A stretch of 64,000 nucleotides of DNA. It comes from Candidatus Binatus soli (GTDB taxonomy: Bacteria > Desulfobacterota > Binatia > Binatales > Binataceae). Position 1 is the first letter of the stretch, and every line of letters starts with the position of its first letter. The stretch is taken from positions 1-64,000 of the forward strand of contig DLMJ01000021.1 of assembly GCA_002479255.1 (NCBI GenBank), given 5' to 3'. Shown one piece after another: positions 25,149-33,787 of the stretch. The translations under genes and the position numbers were made by a program. Below the pieces are notes generated by a model that saw nothing but the letters and a program-made list of their open reading frames with translations, had not been told where the DNA came from and made no database searches.

Positions 25149-25627
25149 AAATTTTGAGAATTGGACGATACTTCTCGATCGCCGCGACGATTGCGATGCT
25201 GATCGCAAGCCCCGCCTTCGCGGTGGAGGCGCGGCCGTGGCTATGCCGCGATAAGCCGGTGTTCTCGTACAATCGCTCGATGGAATACCAGGTGACCGCG
25301 CGGCCTGGACGACAATGGCGAATTTTCTTCATGCAGTATTCGCCGGACGCGGCGCACGACGGATTCGATATCGTCAACTCGCGCGACATCGCGACGCGCG
25401 GCGATCCAGTGGCCGGGAATCTCGCGGCGGGCAGATATTTCGCGGTCGCTCTTTACCGGGGATCGGGCGGCCATTGGATATGTCCCGACTACACACACGA
25501 CGACCGCGATTCAAAACTGGGCGAATTAAGCAACCTCTGTTACGGCGAAGACGGCCCCCCCTGCCTCGTCAAGCTACAGGTGAAACCCGACCACCACCTG
25601 GCTCAGCCGTCCTCCCCCGCCCCCTAG
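25145..25627 (+). CDS. Hypothetical secreted protein
   Basis: A 160-residue protein with a clear signal peptide (FSIAATIAMLIASPAFA, likely cleaved after AFA) and a mature domain with four Cys (WLCRDK, HWICPDY, NLCYGE, PPCLVK) that could form two disulfides. The C-terminus is Pro-rich. It overlaps the mutase stop by four bases (ATGA), so it is translated with it, although an exported protein has no obvious link to a cytosolic mutase. Family unknown. The 3' end lies about 25 bases before the broken tRNA-Cys copy. Confidence 0.7.
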   Translation: MKILRIGRYFSIAATIAMLIASPAFAVEARPWLCRDKPVFSYNRSMEYQVTARPGRQWRIFFMQYSPDAAHDGFDIVNSRDIATRGDPVAGNLAAGRYFAVALYRGSGGHWICPDYTHDDRDSKLGELSNLCYGEDGPPCLVKLQVKPDHHLAQPSSPAP

Positions 25628-25649
25628 AACCGCCCCGCGTGAAGATAAC

Positions 25650-25704
25650 TGGAGGCGGCGATCGGATTCGAACCGATGCATGGAGGTTTTGCTCCCCCGC
25701 CCTG
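25650..25704 (-). pseudogene. Broken tRNA-Cys copy
   Basis: Read on the minus strand this is the 3' half of a tRNA-Cys, from the anticodon GCA through the T arm and acceptor to CCA (25650-25692), with one base difference from the intact gene at 26448-26523. Beyond 25692 only tccc and ccgccctg match, as if about 24 bases of the 5' half were deleted. Flanking bases down to 25641 also match (52 bp, two mismatches). It is one border of the DUF433/DUF5615 cassette. Confidence 0.8.
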
Positions 25705-25770
25705 AAACTTGATCAGAGCAAGCAGACGGCTGCGAGCGGTCCCACGGCGTTCCCTCGGTATCCCCTTTTA

Positions 25771-26139
25771 TCAGGGCTGCTCGGTTGGGAGTTTCTCCCA
25801 GGGGCGCAGCCTTCCGTCGTCGAATACCTCGAAGAGCGTCTGACGCCAATCGCAAGAGAAGTACTCGCGAACTGCCTTGAGCCAAATCTCGACGCGTACC
25901 GCTATCGGCTGACTTTGGGTTACCCGCGAGACTATGACACGCGAGCGAGAGAGTGACAGGTCAAGGAACTCCTGGTCATGCGTCAGCAAGAGAAGATCCT
26001 CGGAGTTCAGCCGATCAACGATGTCACGATCGGGCGCGCCACGCAGGCCAAGCAGGATGATGTGATCGACCTGATGCCCCTCTTCCTGCAACCTACGCAG
26101 CAGTGCTAGCGGGAAATTTTCATCGAGAAGGATTCTCAT
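25771..26139 (-). CDS. DUF5615 PIN-like toxin
   Basis: A 122-residue protein of the DUF5615 family, a PIN-like nuclease fold. It opens MRILLDENFPLALLRRLQEEGH with the conserved LLDEN acidic motif, followed by the acidic NSEDLLLLTHDQEFLDL region (TxDxDF-like). In known modules it is the toxin partner of a DUF433 antitoxin, as here: it overlaps the upstream DUF433 gene by 20 bases. Both genes lie between a tRNA-Cys gene and a broken copy of that tRNA, implying horizontal entry. Confidence 0.85.
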   Translation of the reverse strand: MRILLDENFPLALLRRLQEEGHQVDHIILLGLRGAPDRDIVDRLNSEDLLLLTHDQEFLDLSLSRSRVIVSRVTQSQPIAVRVEIWLKAVREYFSCDWRQTLFEVFDDGRLRPWEKLPTEQP

Positions 26140-26365
26140 CCGAGCTTCCCACGGCCGGCGGCAAATGCGCCGCCACGTGAGCGGCGTAACGGAGAGCCGC
26201 GGTGATTTGCTCGCGAGAGATTCGGTGCTCCGCCTCGATCTCCTCAGCGGAAGCTCCGGAGGCTAGATCGCCAAGAATCGTCGCAACATCGATTCGGGTC
26301 CCGGCGAGGCAGGGCTTTCCGAAACGAACTGCGGGATCCATCGAAATGCCTGGAAAGACTTCCAT
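26120..26365 (-). CDS. DUF433 antitoxin
   Basis: An 81-residue winged/HTH-like protein with the DUF433 hallmarks ISMDPAVRFGKPCLAGTRIDVATILGDLASGASAEEI split over its first 50 residues: a GKPCLAGTRI loop followed by a helix-turn-helix. AGGAGG lies seven bases upstream of the ATG. The gene precedes and overlaps the DUF5615 toxin gene, the standard order for this toxin-antitoxin type. Probably autoregulatory by family analogy. Confidence 0.88.
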   Translation of the reverse strand: MEVFPGISMDPAVRFGKPCLAGTRIDVATILGDLASGASAEEIEAEHRISREQITAALRYAAHVAAHLPPAVGSSDENPSR

Positions 26366-26438
26366 CCTTGCGCCTCCTGCGCTTGGAAAGAAGCTACCAC
26401 AGATTCAGCACTGTGTCGTTCCCCTGGCGTTGTCATGG

Positions 26439-26490
26439 GAAGATACCTGGAGGCGGCGATCGGATTCGAACCGATGCGTGGAGGTTTTGC
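26439..26490. repeat. 52-bp direct repeat within tRNA-Cys (pair with 25641-25692)
   Basis: These bases match 25641-25692 at 50 of 52 positions. They comprise the 3' half of the tRNA-Cys gene plus nine flanking bases. The copies are 798 bases apart and bracket the DUF433/DUF5615 pair, resembling the attachment-site duplications of tRNA-integrating elements, though no integrase lies between them. Confidence 0.9.
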
Positions 26491-26523
26491 AGACCTCTCC
26501 CTTAACCACTTGGGTACGCCGCC
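26448..26523 (-). tRNA. tRNA-Cys (anticodon GCA)
   Basis: A 76-base tRNA with encoded CCA. Acceptor GGCGGCG pairs with CGCCGCC, the D arm has loop AGTGGTTA, the anticodon loop TCTGCAAA gives GCA, and the T arm is ATCGG-TTCGAAT-CCGAT. All stems pair. It is the intact partner of the broken copy at 25650-25704. Confidence 0.97.
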
Positions 26524-26625
26524 CTGTCGTAGTCGCGACCGGACCCAATCAACTATCACGCGCGCGAAACCGCATCAATTGAGCATCCGTCCGCCTGGCC
26601 ACTTCGGATCGACAGACTCAGTGCC

Positions 26626-27312
26626 TCAGTGGAAAAGCTGTCCGGCGGGCTCCAGCAGATCCGGCGAATCGTTACGTACATTGTTGATCTTGGGCGAGAC
26701 CGGAGTCGCGATCAGCAAGTCAGCCGGCGCGGGAACCAGCAGCCGCTTGAGCGCAAGCGGATCCGGCGCGCGCGGGTCCATCCAGTCGTCGGCGTCGCGA
26801 TCGGCCAGTATCACCGGCATCCGATCGTGATACGGCGCGACCACGGCGTTGGCCGCCGTCGTCAGAATGGTGAACGTCGTCTCCCACTCGCCCTGCTCTC
26901 TCTGCCATGCCTCGTAAAGTCCGGCGAACAGGACGAGCCGGCTATCCTCGCGATGGAACCAGGCCGGCTGTCGCGCAGTCTTCGGCCCGGTCCATTCGAA
27001 GAATCCGTCGGCCGGCACCACGCATCGCCGCTTACGGAACGCGTCGCGAAATGCGGGCCGCGCCTCGACCGTCTCCGACCGGGCGTTGATGCACTTGGCC
27101 GCCATGCTGGCGTCTTTCGCGCCACTTTTGGCCAAACCCCACCTGGCGGGAATCGCTTCGCGATTTTCGTACTTGATCCTGACTATGAAATGTTTCTGCA
27201 TCGGCGCGACGTTGTAGCGCGGCCGATAATCGACAAACGAGTCCGCCGGGACGCCGAGCTCGGCCGCCAGCGAATTGCCGTCGCGGCGCGTGATTGTGAA
27301 TCGTCCGCACAT
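26626..27312 (-). CDS. SOS response-associated peptidase-family protein (SRAP/YedK)
   Basis: A 228-residue SRAP-domain protein that forms a DNA-protein crosslink with abasic sites in single-stranded DNA, shielding them. It starts MCGRFTITRR, so Cys2 becomes the N-terminal nucleophile after Met removal. NARSET, PADGFFEW with the active-site Glu, and PYHDRMPVIL with the active-site His complete the set. It lies 20 bases downstream of ackA on the same strand. Confidence 0.93.
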   Translation of the reverse strand: MCGRFTITRRDGNSLAAELGVPADSFVDYRPRYNVAPMQKHFIVRIKYENREAIPARWGLAKSGAKDASMAAKCINARSETVEARPAFRDAFRKRRCVVPADGFFEWTGPKTARQPAWFHREDSRLVLFAGLYEAWQREQGEWETTFTILTTAANAVVAPYHDRMPVILADRDADDWMDPRAPDPLALKRLLVPAPADLLIATPVSPKINNVRNDSPDLLEPAGQLFH

Positions 27313-27331
27313 AGGCCAGCAAATAGTTGGG

Positions 27332-28510
27332 TCAGCCGGCGGGAAATACCAGCCGCGCCGCGTGCCGCGCGACCATTAAATTTTCATTGGTGGGGATGAC
27401 CCGCACGCGGCATCGGCTGTCAGCGGCGCTGATCGTGTCCTGGTTGGAGCGGTTGCGCTGAGGATCGATCGCAAGCCCGAGATGCGCCAGCCCCTGGCAG
27501 GCTTCCGCGCGTACCGCGGCGGCATGCTCGCCAATCCCGCCGGTGAAGACGAGCAAATCCAAGCCGCCGAGCGCGGCTGCCAGTGCGCCAATCGCTTTTC
27601 TAATCTGATAGCAAAACATCTCGATCGCCTCTGCCGCATCCGCGTTCGATCCCCGCGCGTCCAGCAATGTCTTCACGTCGGAACTGAGTCCTGAGACTCC
27701 GAGCAACCCGGACTTCAGATTCACGAGCCGGCTTAGTTGCGCGGCGTCGTAACCCTTGCCCTCGAGCAGATAAAGAATCACGCCCGGATCGAGATCGCCC
27801 GGCCGCGTCCCCATCATGAAGCCGCCCGCCGGCGTGAATCCCATCGTGGTGTCGAGCGGACGGCCGTTTTCGACCGCGACCATGCTCGCCCCGTTGCCCA
27901 AGTGCGCGATTATCAGGCGCGGCGGGACGTCGGTTCCCAGAGCTTGCATGATGTACTCATAAGAGATCCCGTGAAAGCCGTAGCGCCGCACTCCAGCGTC
28001 CCATAGTTCGCGCGGCAACGGGAAGCGCTCAGCTCGCGCGGGCATTCCACGATGAAACGCGGTGTCGAAGCACGCGACCTGCGGAAGTTTCGGATGCCGC
28101 GCGGCAACCGCCTCGATACCTTCGATTCCTCCCGGCATGTGCAGCGGTGCGAATGCGATCAGCCGTTTCAAATCGGCGATCAGAGCGGGCGTGACGATCT
28201 CCGGGGCGGCATGATGCGCGCCGCCGTGGACGAGTCGATGTCCCACCGCGTCGAGGCGCGGCAGCTTCAAGCGCTCGAACTCCTCGAACAGCGAATCGAC
28301 GGCGACTTGCGGGCGCGCAAGCTCGCGATCCGATTCGGCGATCGAGCGGCCGTTGGCGTCGCGGACCCTGATTTTACCGCCGCTCGAGCCGATCCGGTCC
28401 GCCACGCCTTCGGCCACAACCAATTCGGCGCCGCTGGAAACCGAGTACAGCGCGAACTTGCACGACGACGAACCGACGTTGATGCAGAGTATGGTGTGAG
28501 GAGCCGGCAA
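27332..28510 (-). CDS. ackA: Acetate kinase
   Basis: A 392-residue ASKHA-fold kinase interconverting acetyl phosphate plus ADP and acetate plus ATP. It has the N-terminal phosphate-binding INVGSSSCKFALY, the GHRLVHGG motif, CFDTAFHRGMP with the catalytic Asp, AHLGNGASM and the FTGGIGEHAAAVR adenosine motif. It sits ten bases after pgm, with the deleted phosphoketolase gene just before pgm. Together these suggest an ancestral xfp-pgm-ackA operon making acetyl phosphate from sugar phosphates. Confidence 0.96.
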   Translation of the reverse strand: MPAPHTILCINVGSSSCKFALYSVSSGAELVVAEGVADRIGSSGGKIRVRDANGRSIAESDRELARPQVAVDSLFEEFERLKLPRLDAVGHRLVHGGAHHAAPEIVTPALIADLKRLIAFAPLHMPGGIEGIEAVAARHPKLPQVACFDTAFHRGMPARAERFPLPRELWDAGVRRYGFHGISYEYIMQALGTDVPPRLIIAHLGNGASMVAVENGRPLDTTMGFTPAGGFMMGTRPGDLDPGVILYLLEGKGYDAAQLSRLVNLKSGLLGVSGLSSDVKTLLDARGSNADAAEAIEMFCYQIRKAIGALAAALGGLDLLVFTGGIGEHAAAVRAEACQGLAHLGLAIDPQRNRSNQDTISAADSRCRVRVIPTNENLMVARHAARLVFPAG

Positions 28511-28520
28511 GCCTGATTCC

Positions 28521-30185
28521 TCAGTTGCCGCCGGTCGATTCGGCCTGCTTGAAGACTCGCGCGATGAGTTCCTGCGCCTCGGCCTGAATCCGATGCAGAT
28601 GATCGACCCCGCGAAAACTCTCCGCGTATATCTTGTAAACCTCTTCAGTGCCCGACGGACGCGCCGCGAACCATCCGCTCTCCGCGATCACCTTGATTCC
28701 GCCGATTGCCGCTCCGTTGCCGGGCGCAACGGTCAATGTTTTGAGAATTTTCTCACCCGCAAGTTCGCGCTCATTCAGTTGCCCGGGTGTCAGCTTCTTT
28801 AGAATTTCCTTCTGCGCGAGCGTGGCAGGCGCGTCGATGCGCTCGTACGCTGGCGCACCGAACTCACGCGTCAAGTCATCGTACGTCGCGCCGGGGTCGC
28901 GGCCCGCGCGCGCGGTCATCTCGGCCGCAAGCAAGCCGAGGATGAGTCCGTCCTTGTCTGTGGTCCACACGGTTCCATCGGTGCGCAGAAATGACGCGCC
29001 GGCGCTTTCTTCGCCGCAAAATCCGACCGAACCATCGATCAGCCCGTCCACGAACCACTTGAAGCCGACGGGAGTCTCGACGAGCTTGCGTTCAATGCTC
29101 GCCGCGACGCGATCGATCATGCTGCTGCTCACCACAGTCTTGCCGACCGCCGCATCTCTGCGCCAGCGGGTGCGATTGCGAAACAGGTATGAGATCGCAA
29201 CCGCAAGATAGTGATTCGGATTCATCAGTCCGCTCGAGCGAGTGACTATTCCGTGCCGGTCCGCATCGGTGTCATTGGCAAACGCGACGTCGAAACGATC
29301 GCGAATCACAAGCAAGCGCGTCATCGCGTACTGCGACGAGCAATCCATCCTGATCTTCCCGTCCCAGTCGGCGGTCATGAAGCGAAATGCCGGATCGACC
29401 ACGTCGCTGACCACCGTCGCCTTGATTCCGTACTTTTCGATCACCGCCGGCCAGTAGCGCACCGCCGCACCGCCGAGCGGATCGATTCCGACCCGCACGC
29501 CCGTGGCGCGAATCGACTCCATGTCGACGACGTTGCCCAAGTCGCCGACGTAGGCGCCGATGTAATCGTGCTTATGAAGCGTCGCGGCGTTGCGCGCCCG
29601 CTCGTACGGAACGCGCAGCACCCCGGCGAGGCCGGCCTTGAGAAATTCGTTGGCCGTATTCTGAATCCGATCGGTGACGGCGGTATCAGCCGGGCCGCCG
29701 TTGGACGGGTTGTACTTGAAGCCGCCATCAGACGGCGGATTGTGAGACGGCGTGATCACGATCCCATCCGCCAGCCCGCTCTTGCGGCCGCGATTGTAAG
29801 TCAGGATTGCATGCGATATCGCCGGCGTCGGCGTGTACCCGCCCTCGCTATCCACCATCGTCTCGACCCCGTTGGCAGCCAGCACTTCGAGCGCACTGGC
29901 GAACGCCGGGACCGAGAGCGCATGCGTGTCCATTCCGAGATAGAGCGGACCGTTGATATTCTGACTTTTGCGGTAGAGGCAGATCGCCTGGCTGATCGCC
30001 AGGATGTGCGCTTCGTTGAACGCGGTGTCGAACGAGGAGCCGCGATGCCCCGAGGTGCCGAACGCGACTCGTTGCGCGGGATTGCCGGCGTCGGGCTTGC
30101 AGGCGAAGTAAGCGGTGATCAGACGGGGGATATCGACGAGCTGCGATTGATCGACAGGTTTTCCGGCCAGTGGGCTTACTTTCAT
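28521..30185 (-). CDS. pgm: Phosphoglucomutase (alpha-D-glucose-specific)
   Basis: A 554-residue alpha-D-phosphohexomutase interconverting glucose 1- and 6-phosphate. The active serine is in ITPSHNPPSDGGFKYNP at about residue 146, the metal loop in AFANDTDADRHGIV, the sugar loop in FCGEESAGAS and the phosphate-binding tail in ARPSGTEEVYKIYAES. The length matches the E. coli Pgm type. The start lies four bases from the stop of the shortened phosphoketolase gene. Confidence 0.95.
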   Translation of the reverse strand: MKVSPLAGKPVDQSQLVDIPRLITAYFACKPDAGNPAQRVAFGTSGHRGSSFDTAFNEAHILAISQAICLYRKSQNINGPLYLGMDTHALSVPAFASALEVLAANGVETMVDSEGGYTPTPAISHAILTYNRGRKSGLADGIVITPSHNPPSDGGFKYNPSNGGPADTAVTDRIQNTANEFLKAGLAGVLRVPYERARNAATLHKHDYIGAYVGDLGNVVDMESIRATGVRVGIDPLGGAAVRYWPAVIEKYGIKATVVSDVVDPAFRFMTADWDGKIRMDCSSQYAMTRLLVIRDRFDVAFANDTDADRHGIVTRSSGLMNPNHYLAVAISYLFRNRTRWRRDAAVGKTVVSSSMIDRVAASIERKLVETPVGFKWFVDGLIDGSVGFCGEESAGASFLRTDGTVWTTDKDGLILGLLAAEMTARAGRDPGATYDDLTREFGAPAYERIDAPATLAQKEILKKLTPGQLNERELAGEKILKTLTVAPGNGAAIGGIKVIAESGWFAARPSGTEEVYKIYAESFRGVDHLHRIQAEAQELIARVFKQAESTGGN

Positions 30186-30189
30186 CAGA

Positions 30190-30501
30190 TTAATCCGGAG
30201 TCCATTTCCAGTTGCGAATCGCAGGCATGTCTTCGAAAGCCTCGACTATGTATTTGCGGTGGGCGTCGAGCGCGTTGGCGTCGTGCTCGCGAATCAGCCG
30301 GTTGAGGTGCACGTAGATAAAGTTTTGTCCCGGTGAGGTCCCCCAATGGCCGAGCAGGCGCGGCTTGATGTGGTCGGGCCGCAGAGGCTCGCGCAGCAGA
30401 GGATTCGCCATCAGGTAGATTTGGCCGACGGTCAGGTAGTTGGACGCCCGCCAGTAGGCGTCGATGAGAGAAAACTGCTCGTCTGAGAGCGGTTCCGACA
30501 T
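30190..30501 (-). pseudogene. xfp: Internally deleted phosphoketolase
   Basis: An open 103-codon frame joins the two ends of a phosphoketolase (Xfp/Xpk, normally about 790 residues). Residues 1-76 are the normal N-terminus (YWRASNYLTVGQIYLMANP, HIKPRLLGHWGTSPGQNF, HLNRLIREHDAN). From about residue 77 it jumps to the normal C-terminus (LDAHRKYIVEAFEDMP, IRNWKW). About 690 codons, including all thiamine-diphosphate and active-site regions, are missing in frame, so no enzyme activity is possible. It precedes pgm and ackA. A genuine deletion or an assembly collapse would both give this picture. Confidence 0.88.
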
Positions 30502-30586
30502 AGAGAAGAGACCTCATCCCCCGGTGTGATATGCGTCGATTCACAAGGGGTGCATAGCCGGGCGAGGCCGTCCATCGCGATTTACA

Positions 30587-30662
30587 TGGAGCGGGTGATC
30601 GGTTTCGAACCGACGACCTCGTGCTTGGCAAGCACGCGCTCTACCAACTGAGCTACACCCGC
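30587..30662 (-). tRNA. tRNA-Gly (anticodon GCC)
   Basis: A 76-base tRNA with encoded CCA. Acceptor GCGGGTG pairs with CACCCGC, D arm GCTC-AGTTGGTA-GAGC, anticodon loop CTTGCCAAG region giving GCC, T arm GTCGG-TTCGAAA-CCGAT. All stems pair well. Confidence 0.97.
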
Positions 30663-30714
30663 TCTCCAAACCGGCACGACGAATCCACTTGATTATCCGG
30701 CGCGGGAGCGTCTG

Positions 30715-31296
30715 TCAAATCGCCGCCCGCTTACCCGCCGCAGTCACCGGCTTTGGACGCAGCGCCGCGACCACGCGCACGTAGTAATCGACGCACGACC
30801 ACACACTCACGGCCATCGCGATCCACAGCACGAACATCCCGGCGGCGAAGAAGTCGACGTGCAAATACGTGTAATGAATCAGCAGACCCTGAATCGCGAT
30901 CGACTGCAACGCCATCTTGTACTTGCCGAGCTCCTCGGCGCCCACGATTAACCCCTCGACCGCGGCGACCGCCCGCAGTCCCGTCACCATTATTTCGCGC
31001 GCCACCAGCACGACCACCATCCACGCCGGCACGTGCGGCGTTCGCGTCATCCCGGCGAGCATGATCAGCGCCGTCGTGACGACCAGCTTGTCGGCCATCG
31101 GATCGAGAAACTTGCCGAGCGTGGTGACCGAGTCGTAACTGCGCGCGAGGTAGCCGTCGAAATAATCGCTGACCGTTGCGATGAAGAACACCCCGGCCGC
31201 AAGCCACGAAGCGGCCGGCCCGCTGTGCATCAGGACCCAGACCAGGATCGGCGCGGTCGCTATCCGCAGCAGCGTGACAATATTTGGCGGCGTCAT
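30715..31296 (-). CDS. pgsA: CDP-diacylglycerol-glycerol-3-phosphate 3-phosphatidyltransferase
   Basis: An integral membrane enzyme making phosphatidylglycerophosphate, the precursor of phosphatidylglycerol. The CDP-alcohol transferase signature DYFDGYLARSYDSVTTLGKF followed by LDPMADK holds all metal-binding Asp residues (about 50-76). Four to six hydrophobic segments are visible. ATG 31296 is used; a GTG two codons upstream is possible. It is monocistronic, next to tRNA-Gly. Confidence 0.92.
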   Translation of the reverse strand: MTPPNIVTLLRIATAPILVWVLMHSGPAASWLAAGVFFIATVSDYFDGYLARSYDSVTTLGKFLDPMADKLVVTTALIMLAGMTRTPHVPAWMVVVLVAREIMVTGLRAVAAVEGLIVGAEELGKYKMALQSIAIQGLLIHYTYLHVDFFAAGMFVLWIAMAVSVWSCVDYYVRVVAALRPKPVTAAGKRAAI

Positions 31297-31343
31297 CGGC
31301 ACGGGCTTGGCCTATCGGGGGCGCGACGAACTGTGAAGCGGAG

Positions 31344-31370
31344 TTTTCGTTTTTCGTTTTTCGTTTTTCG
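31344..31370. repeat. Short tandem repeat (tttttcg)n
   Basis: About four copies of a seven-base unit ttttt-cg in the pgsA-nadB intergenic region, followed by two degenerate ttgttcg copies. A simple slippage repeat; possible influence on the divergent promoters is speculative. Confidence 0.8.
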
Positions 31371-31532
31371 TTGTTCGTTGCGATCCGCACCTTCGAGAAT
31401 ATTTGAATCGGATCAAGGTGGCAAATCGCAGCCGCTCGATCGCCTTGACTGGCCGAGCGCAGACCGAGTAGCGTCATTTTGACACAACGCGCGCTCCTCG
31501 ATTCACCCCGCGGGCGCGCCCGAGGCCACCTG

Positions 31533-33164
31533 ATGAGGCATAATGCGCAACTGTCCAGCGACTTCCTGGTAATCGGCGGCGGCATCGCGGGCCTGACCTT
31601 CGCGATCAAGGCGGCCGAAGCGGGCACTGTCACCGTTCTCACCAAGGCCGGCAGTTCCGAGGCCAACACCGCTTACGCGCAGGGCGGTATCGCCAGTGTG
31701 TGGAGCGTCGACGACTCGTTCGAATCGCATATCGAGGACACGCTGCGGGCGGGCGCCGGCTTGTGCGATCGCGCCGCGGTCGAGACCATAGTTCGCGAGG
31801 GTCCCGAGGCGGTGCGCGAATTAATCCGGCTCGGCACTCGCTTCACCCGGGTTGAGACCGGCGGACCCGACGACAGCGAACTCGAGTACGACCTGGGTCA
31901 GGAGGGTGGGCATAGCCATCGCCGCGTGCTTCATGCGCAGGACCTGACCGGCCGCGAAATAATGCGTGCGCTGACCGAGGCCGCTGCCGCGCGGCCCAAC
32001 ATCCGCACTTTGGAAAATCATGTCGCGATCAATCTGCTGGTCGAGACTGCCACCGCGGGAAAGCCGGGCGCATGCTGGGGCGTCTATGCGCTCGACCGCA
32101 ACACTCACGAAATCCGCAAAGTGATTTCGCGCGCCACGATGCTGGCGACAGGCGGCGCCGGCAAGGTCTATCTCTACACCACCAACCCCGACATCGCGTC
32201 GGGCGACGGTGTCGCGATGGCGTATCGGGCGGGCGCGGCGGTCGCAAACCTCGAGTTCTATCAGTTCCATCCCACCTGCCTGTATCATCCCGCCGCCAAG
32301 TCCTTTCTCATCTCGGAGGCGCTTCGCGGCGAGGGCGCGATTCTGAAATTGCCCGACGGCACCGCGTTCATGAAGCGCTACCATCCGGACGCCGAGCTGG
32401 CGCCGCGCGACGTGGTTGCGCGAGCGATCGATTCCGAGATGAAGCGTCGCGGGCTGGACTTCGTGTATCTCGATTTGAGCCATCGCGACGCCGATTTCAT
32501 CCGGCGGCGGTTCCCGACTATCTTCAAGCGATGCTTGAGCTTTGGATATGACCTGACCAAAGGACCAATCCCGGTGGTGCCCGCGGCGCACTATATGTGC
32601 GGCGGCGTGCAGACCGATCTCGACGGACGCAGCTCGATTCCGCGCCTGTACGCAGCCGGCGAGGTCGCGATGACCGGGCTGCACGGCGCCAACCGGCTCG
32701 CGTCGAACTCGCTGCTCGAGGCCGCCGTGATGGGCCGGCGCGGGTTTACCGCGGCGCGCGAAATCGTCGCGTCGGGAGGCGGCGCGCCGCCCGAGTTTCC
32801 CGAGTGGGATCCCGGGCGCGCGATCCGCAGCGAGGAGCGCGTGATGATCACGCAGAGCTGGGACGAGATTCGCCGCCTGATGTGGAACTACGTCGGCATC
32901 GTGCGCAGCGACCGGCGACTCGAGCGCGCGCTTCGGCGCATCGAGATGATCAAGGACGAGATCCACAGCTACTACTGGGACCACCTGCTCGACGCCGACA
33001 CGATCGAGTTGCGCAACCTGGCAAAGGTCGCGGAACTGGTCGTGCGATCCGCGATGAGCCGGCGTGAGTCGCGCGGCTTGCATTACAACATCGATCATCC
33101 CGAAACGGGCGGCCCCGAATGGGTCCATCCGACGATACTGCAAAAGCCCGCGGATCAGATCTGA
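31533..33164 (+). CDS. nadB: L-aspartate oxidase
   Basis: A 543-residue FAD enzyme oxidising L-aspartate to iminoaspartate, the first step of de novo NAD synthesis. The FAD motif is FLVIGGGIAGLTFAIKAAE at the N-terminus. NTAYAQGGIASV, EGGHSHRRVLHAQDLTG and the active-site HPTCLY and PAAHYMCGGVQTD segments are typical of NadB and distinguish it from fumarate reductase. ATG 31533 is chosen, with GAGG seven bases upstream. nadA and nadC are not adjacent. Confidence 0.95.
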   Translation: MRHNAQLSSDFLVIGGGIAGLTFAIKAAEAGTVTVLTKAGSSEANTAYAQGGIASVWSVDDSFESHIEDTLRAGAGLCDRAAVETIVREGPEAVRELIRLGTRFTRVETGGPDDSELEYDLGQEGGHSHRRVLHAQDLTGREIMRALTEAAAARPNIRTLENHVAINLLVETATAGKPGACWGVYALDRNTHEIRKVISRATMLATGGAGKVYLYTTNPDIASGDGVAMAYRAGAAVANLEFYQFHPTCLYHPAAKSFLISEALRGEGAILKLPDGTAFMKRYHPDAELAPRDVVARAIDSEMKRRGLDFVYLDLSHRDADFIRRRFPTIFKRCLSFGYDLTKGPIPVVPAAHYMCGGVQTDLDGRSSIPRLYAAGEVAMTGLHGANRLASNSLLEAAVMGRRGFTAAREIVASGGGAPPEFPEWDPGRAIRSEERVMITQSWDEIRRLMWNYVGIVRSDRRLERALRRIEMIKDEIHSYYWDHLLDADTIELRNLAKVAELVVRSAMSRRESRGLHYNIDHPETGGPEWVHPTILQKPADQI

Positions 33165-33193
33165 AAAAAGTCCCGCGCCGCGAAATCGATCTC

Positions 33194-33787
33194 ATGCAAG
33201 CGAAGGAAGTGAAGATGTACTCGGACTACAAGAGTCCGTTCGCCTACCTCGCATTCGATCCCGCCTTCGCCCTCGAACAGCGATTTCGGATTCGCATCCG
33301 ATGGATTCCGTTCCAGCTTCGAATCAAGGGCAAAGGCGAGCGCAGTCTCTACTCCGAATACAAGGCGCGATACTCGTATCTCGACGCGCGGCGATGGGCC
33401 AAGCCGCGCGGCCTGGTGATTCGAGGGCCGTTGAAAGTTTACGACACGACGCCGGCGCTGATCGGCGGCCTCTTCTCGCAGCAGCACGGCCGCCTGCTCG
33501 ATTACAGCCGTCGAGTGTACGAGATGTTCTTTCGCCGCGAACTCGAGGCCGACGAGCCCGACGCGGTCGCGGACGTAGTCGCAAGTCTCGGCATGTCAGC
33601 CGACGACTATCGCAAATATCTCTCGGGCGAGGGCGCCGTCGCCTATCAGCGCGCTCAGGACGAGGCCGCCGCCGACCACGTCTTCGGCGTGCCGATGTTC
33701 TTCTTCGACGGCGAACCGTTCTGGGGCCACGACCGCCTCCCGATTCTCGAGCGTCGCCTCACCGAGGCAGGACTGGCCGCGGATTAA
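33194..33787 (+). CDS. DsbA-fold protein (2-hydroxychromene-2-carboxylate isomerase-like)
   Basis: A 197-residue thioredoxin-fold protein. KMYSDYKSPFAYLAF is the family's DFxSPxxYLA motif with the position-specific Ser/Lys in place of a CxxC, and HVFGVPMFFFDGEPFWGHDRL is the cis-Pro and C-terminal motif of the kappa-class GST/HCCA isomerase group. It probably binds a thiol cofactor in isomerisation; substrate unknown. ATG 33194 keeps the first beta strand; ATG 33215 has a better AAGGAAG but would shorten it. The stop is immediately followed by the duplicated clpA tail. Confidence 0.82.
   Translation: MQAKEVKMYSDYKSPFAYLAFDPAFALEQRFRIRIRWIPFQLRIKGKGERSLYSEYKARYSYLDARRWAKPRGLVIRGPLKVYDTTPALIGGLFSQQHGRLLDYSRRVYEMFFRRELEADEPDAVADVVASLGMSADDYRKYLSGEGAVAYQRAQDEAAADHVFGVPMFFFDGEPFWGHDRLPILERRLTEAGLAAD

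Noticed and set aside
29211..30305. A 364-codon plus-strand frame
   Set aside because: Antisense to pgm and the phosphoketolase stub, with no ribosome site or recognisable domain.
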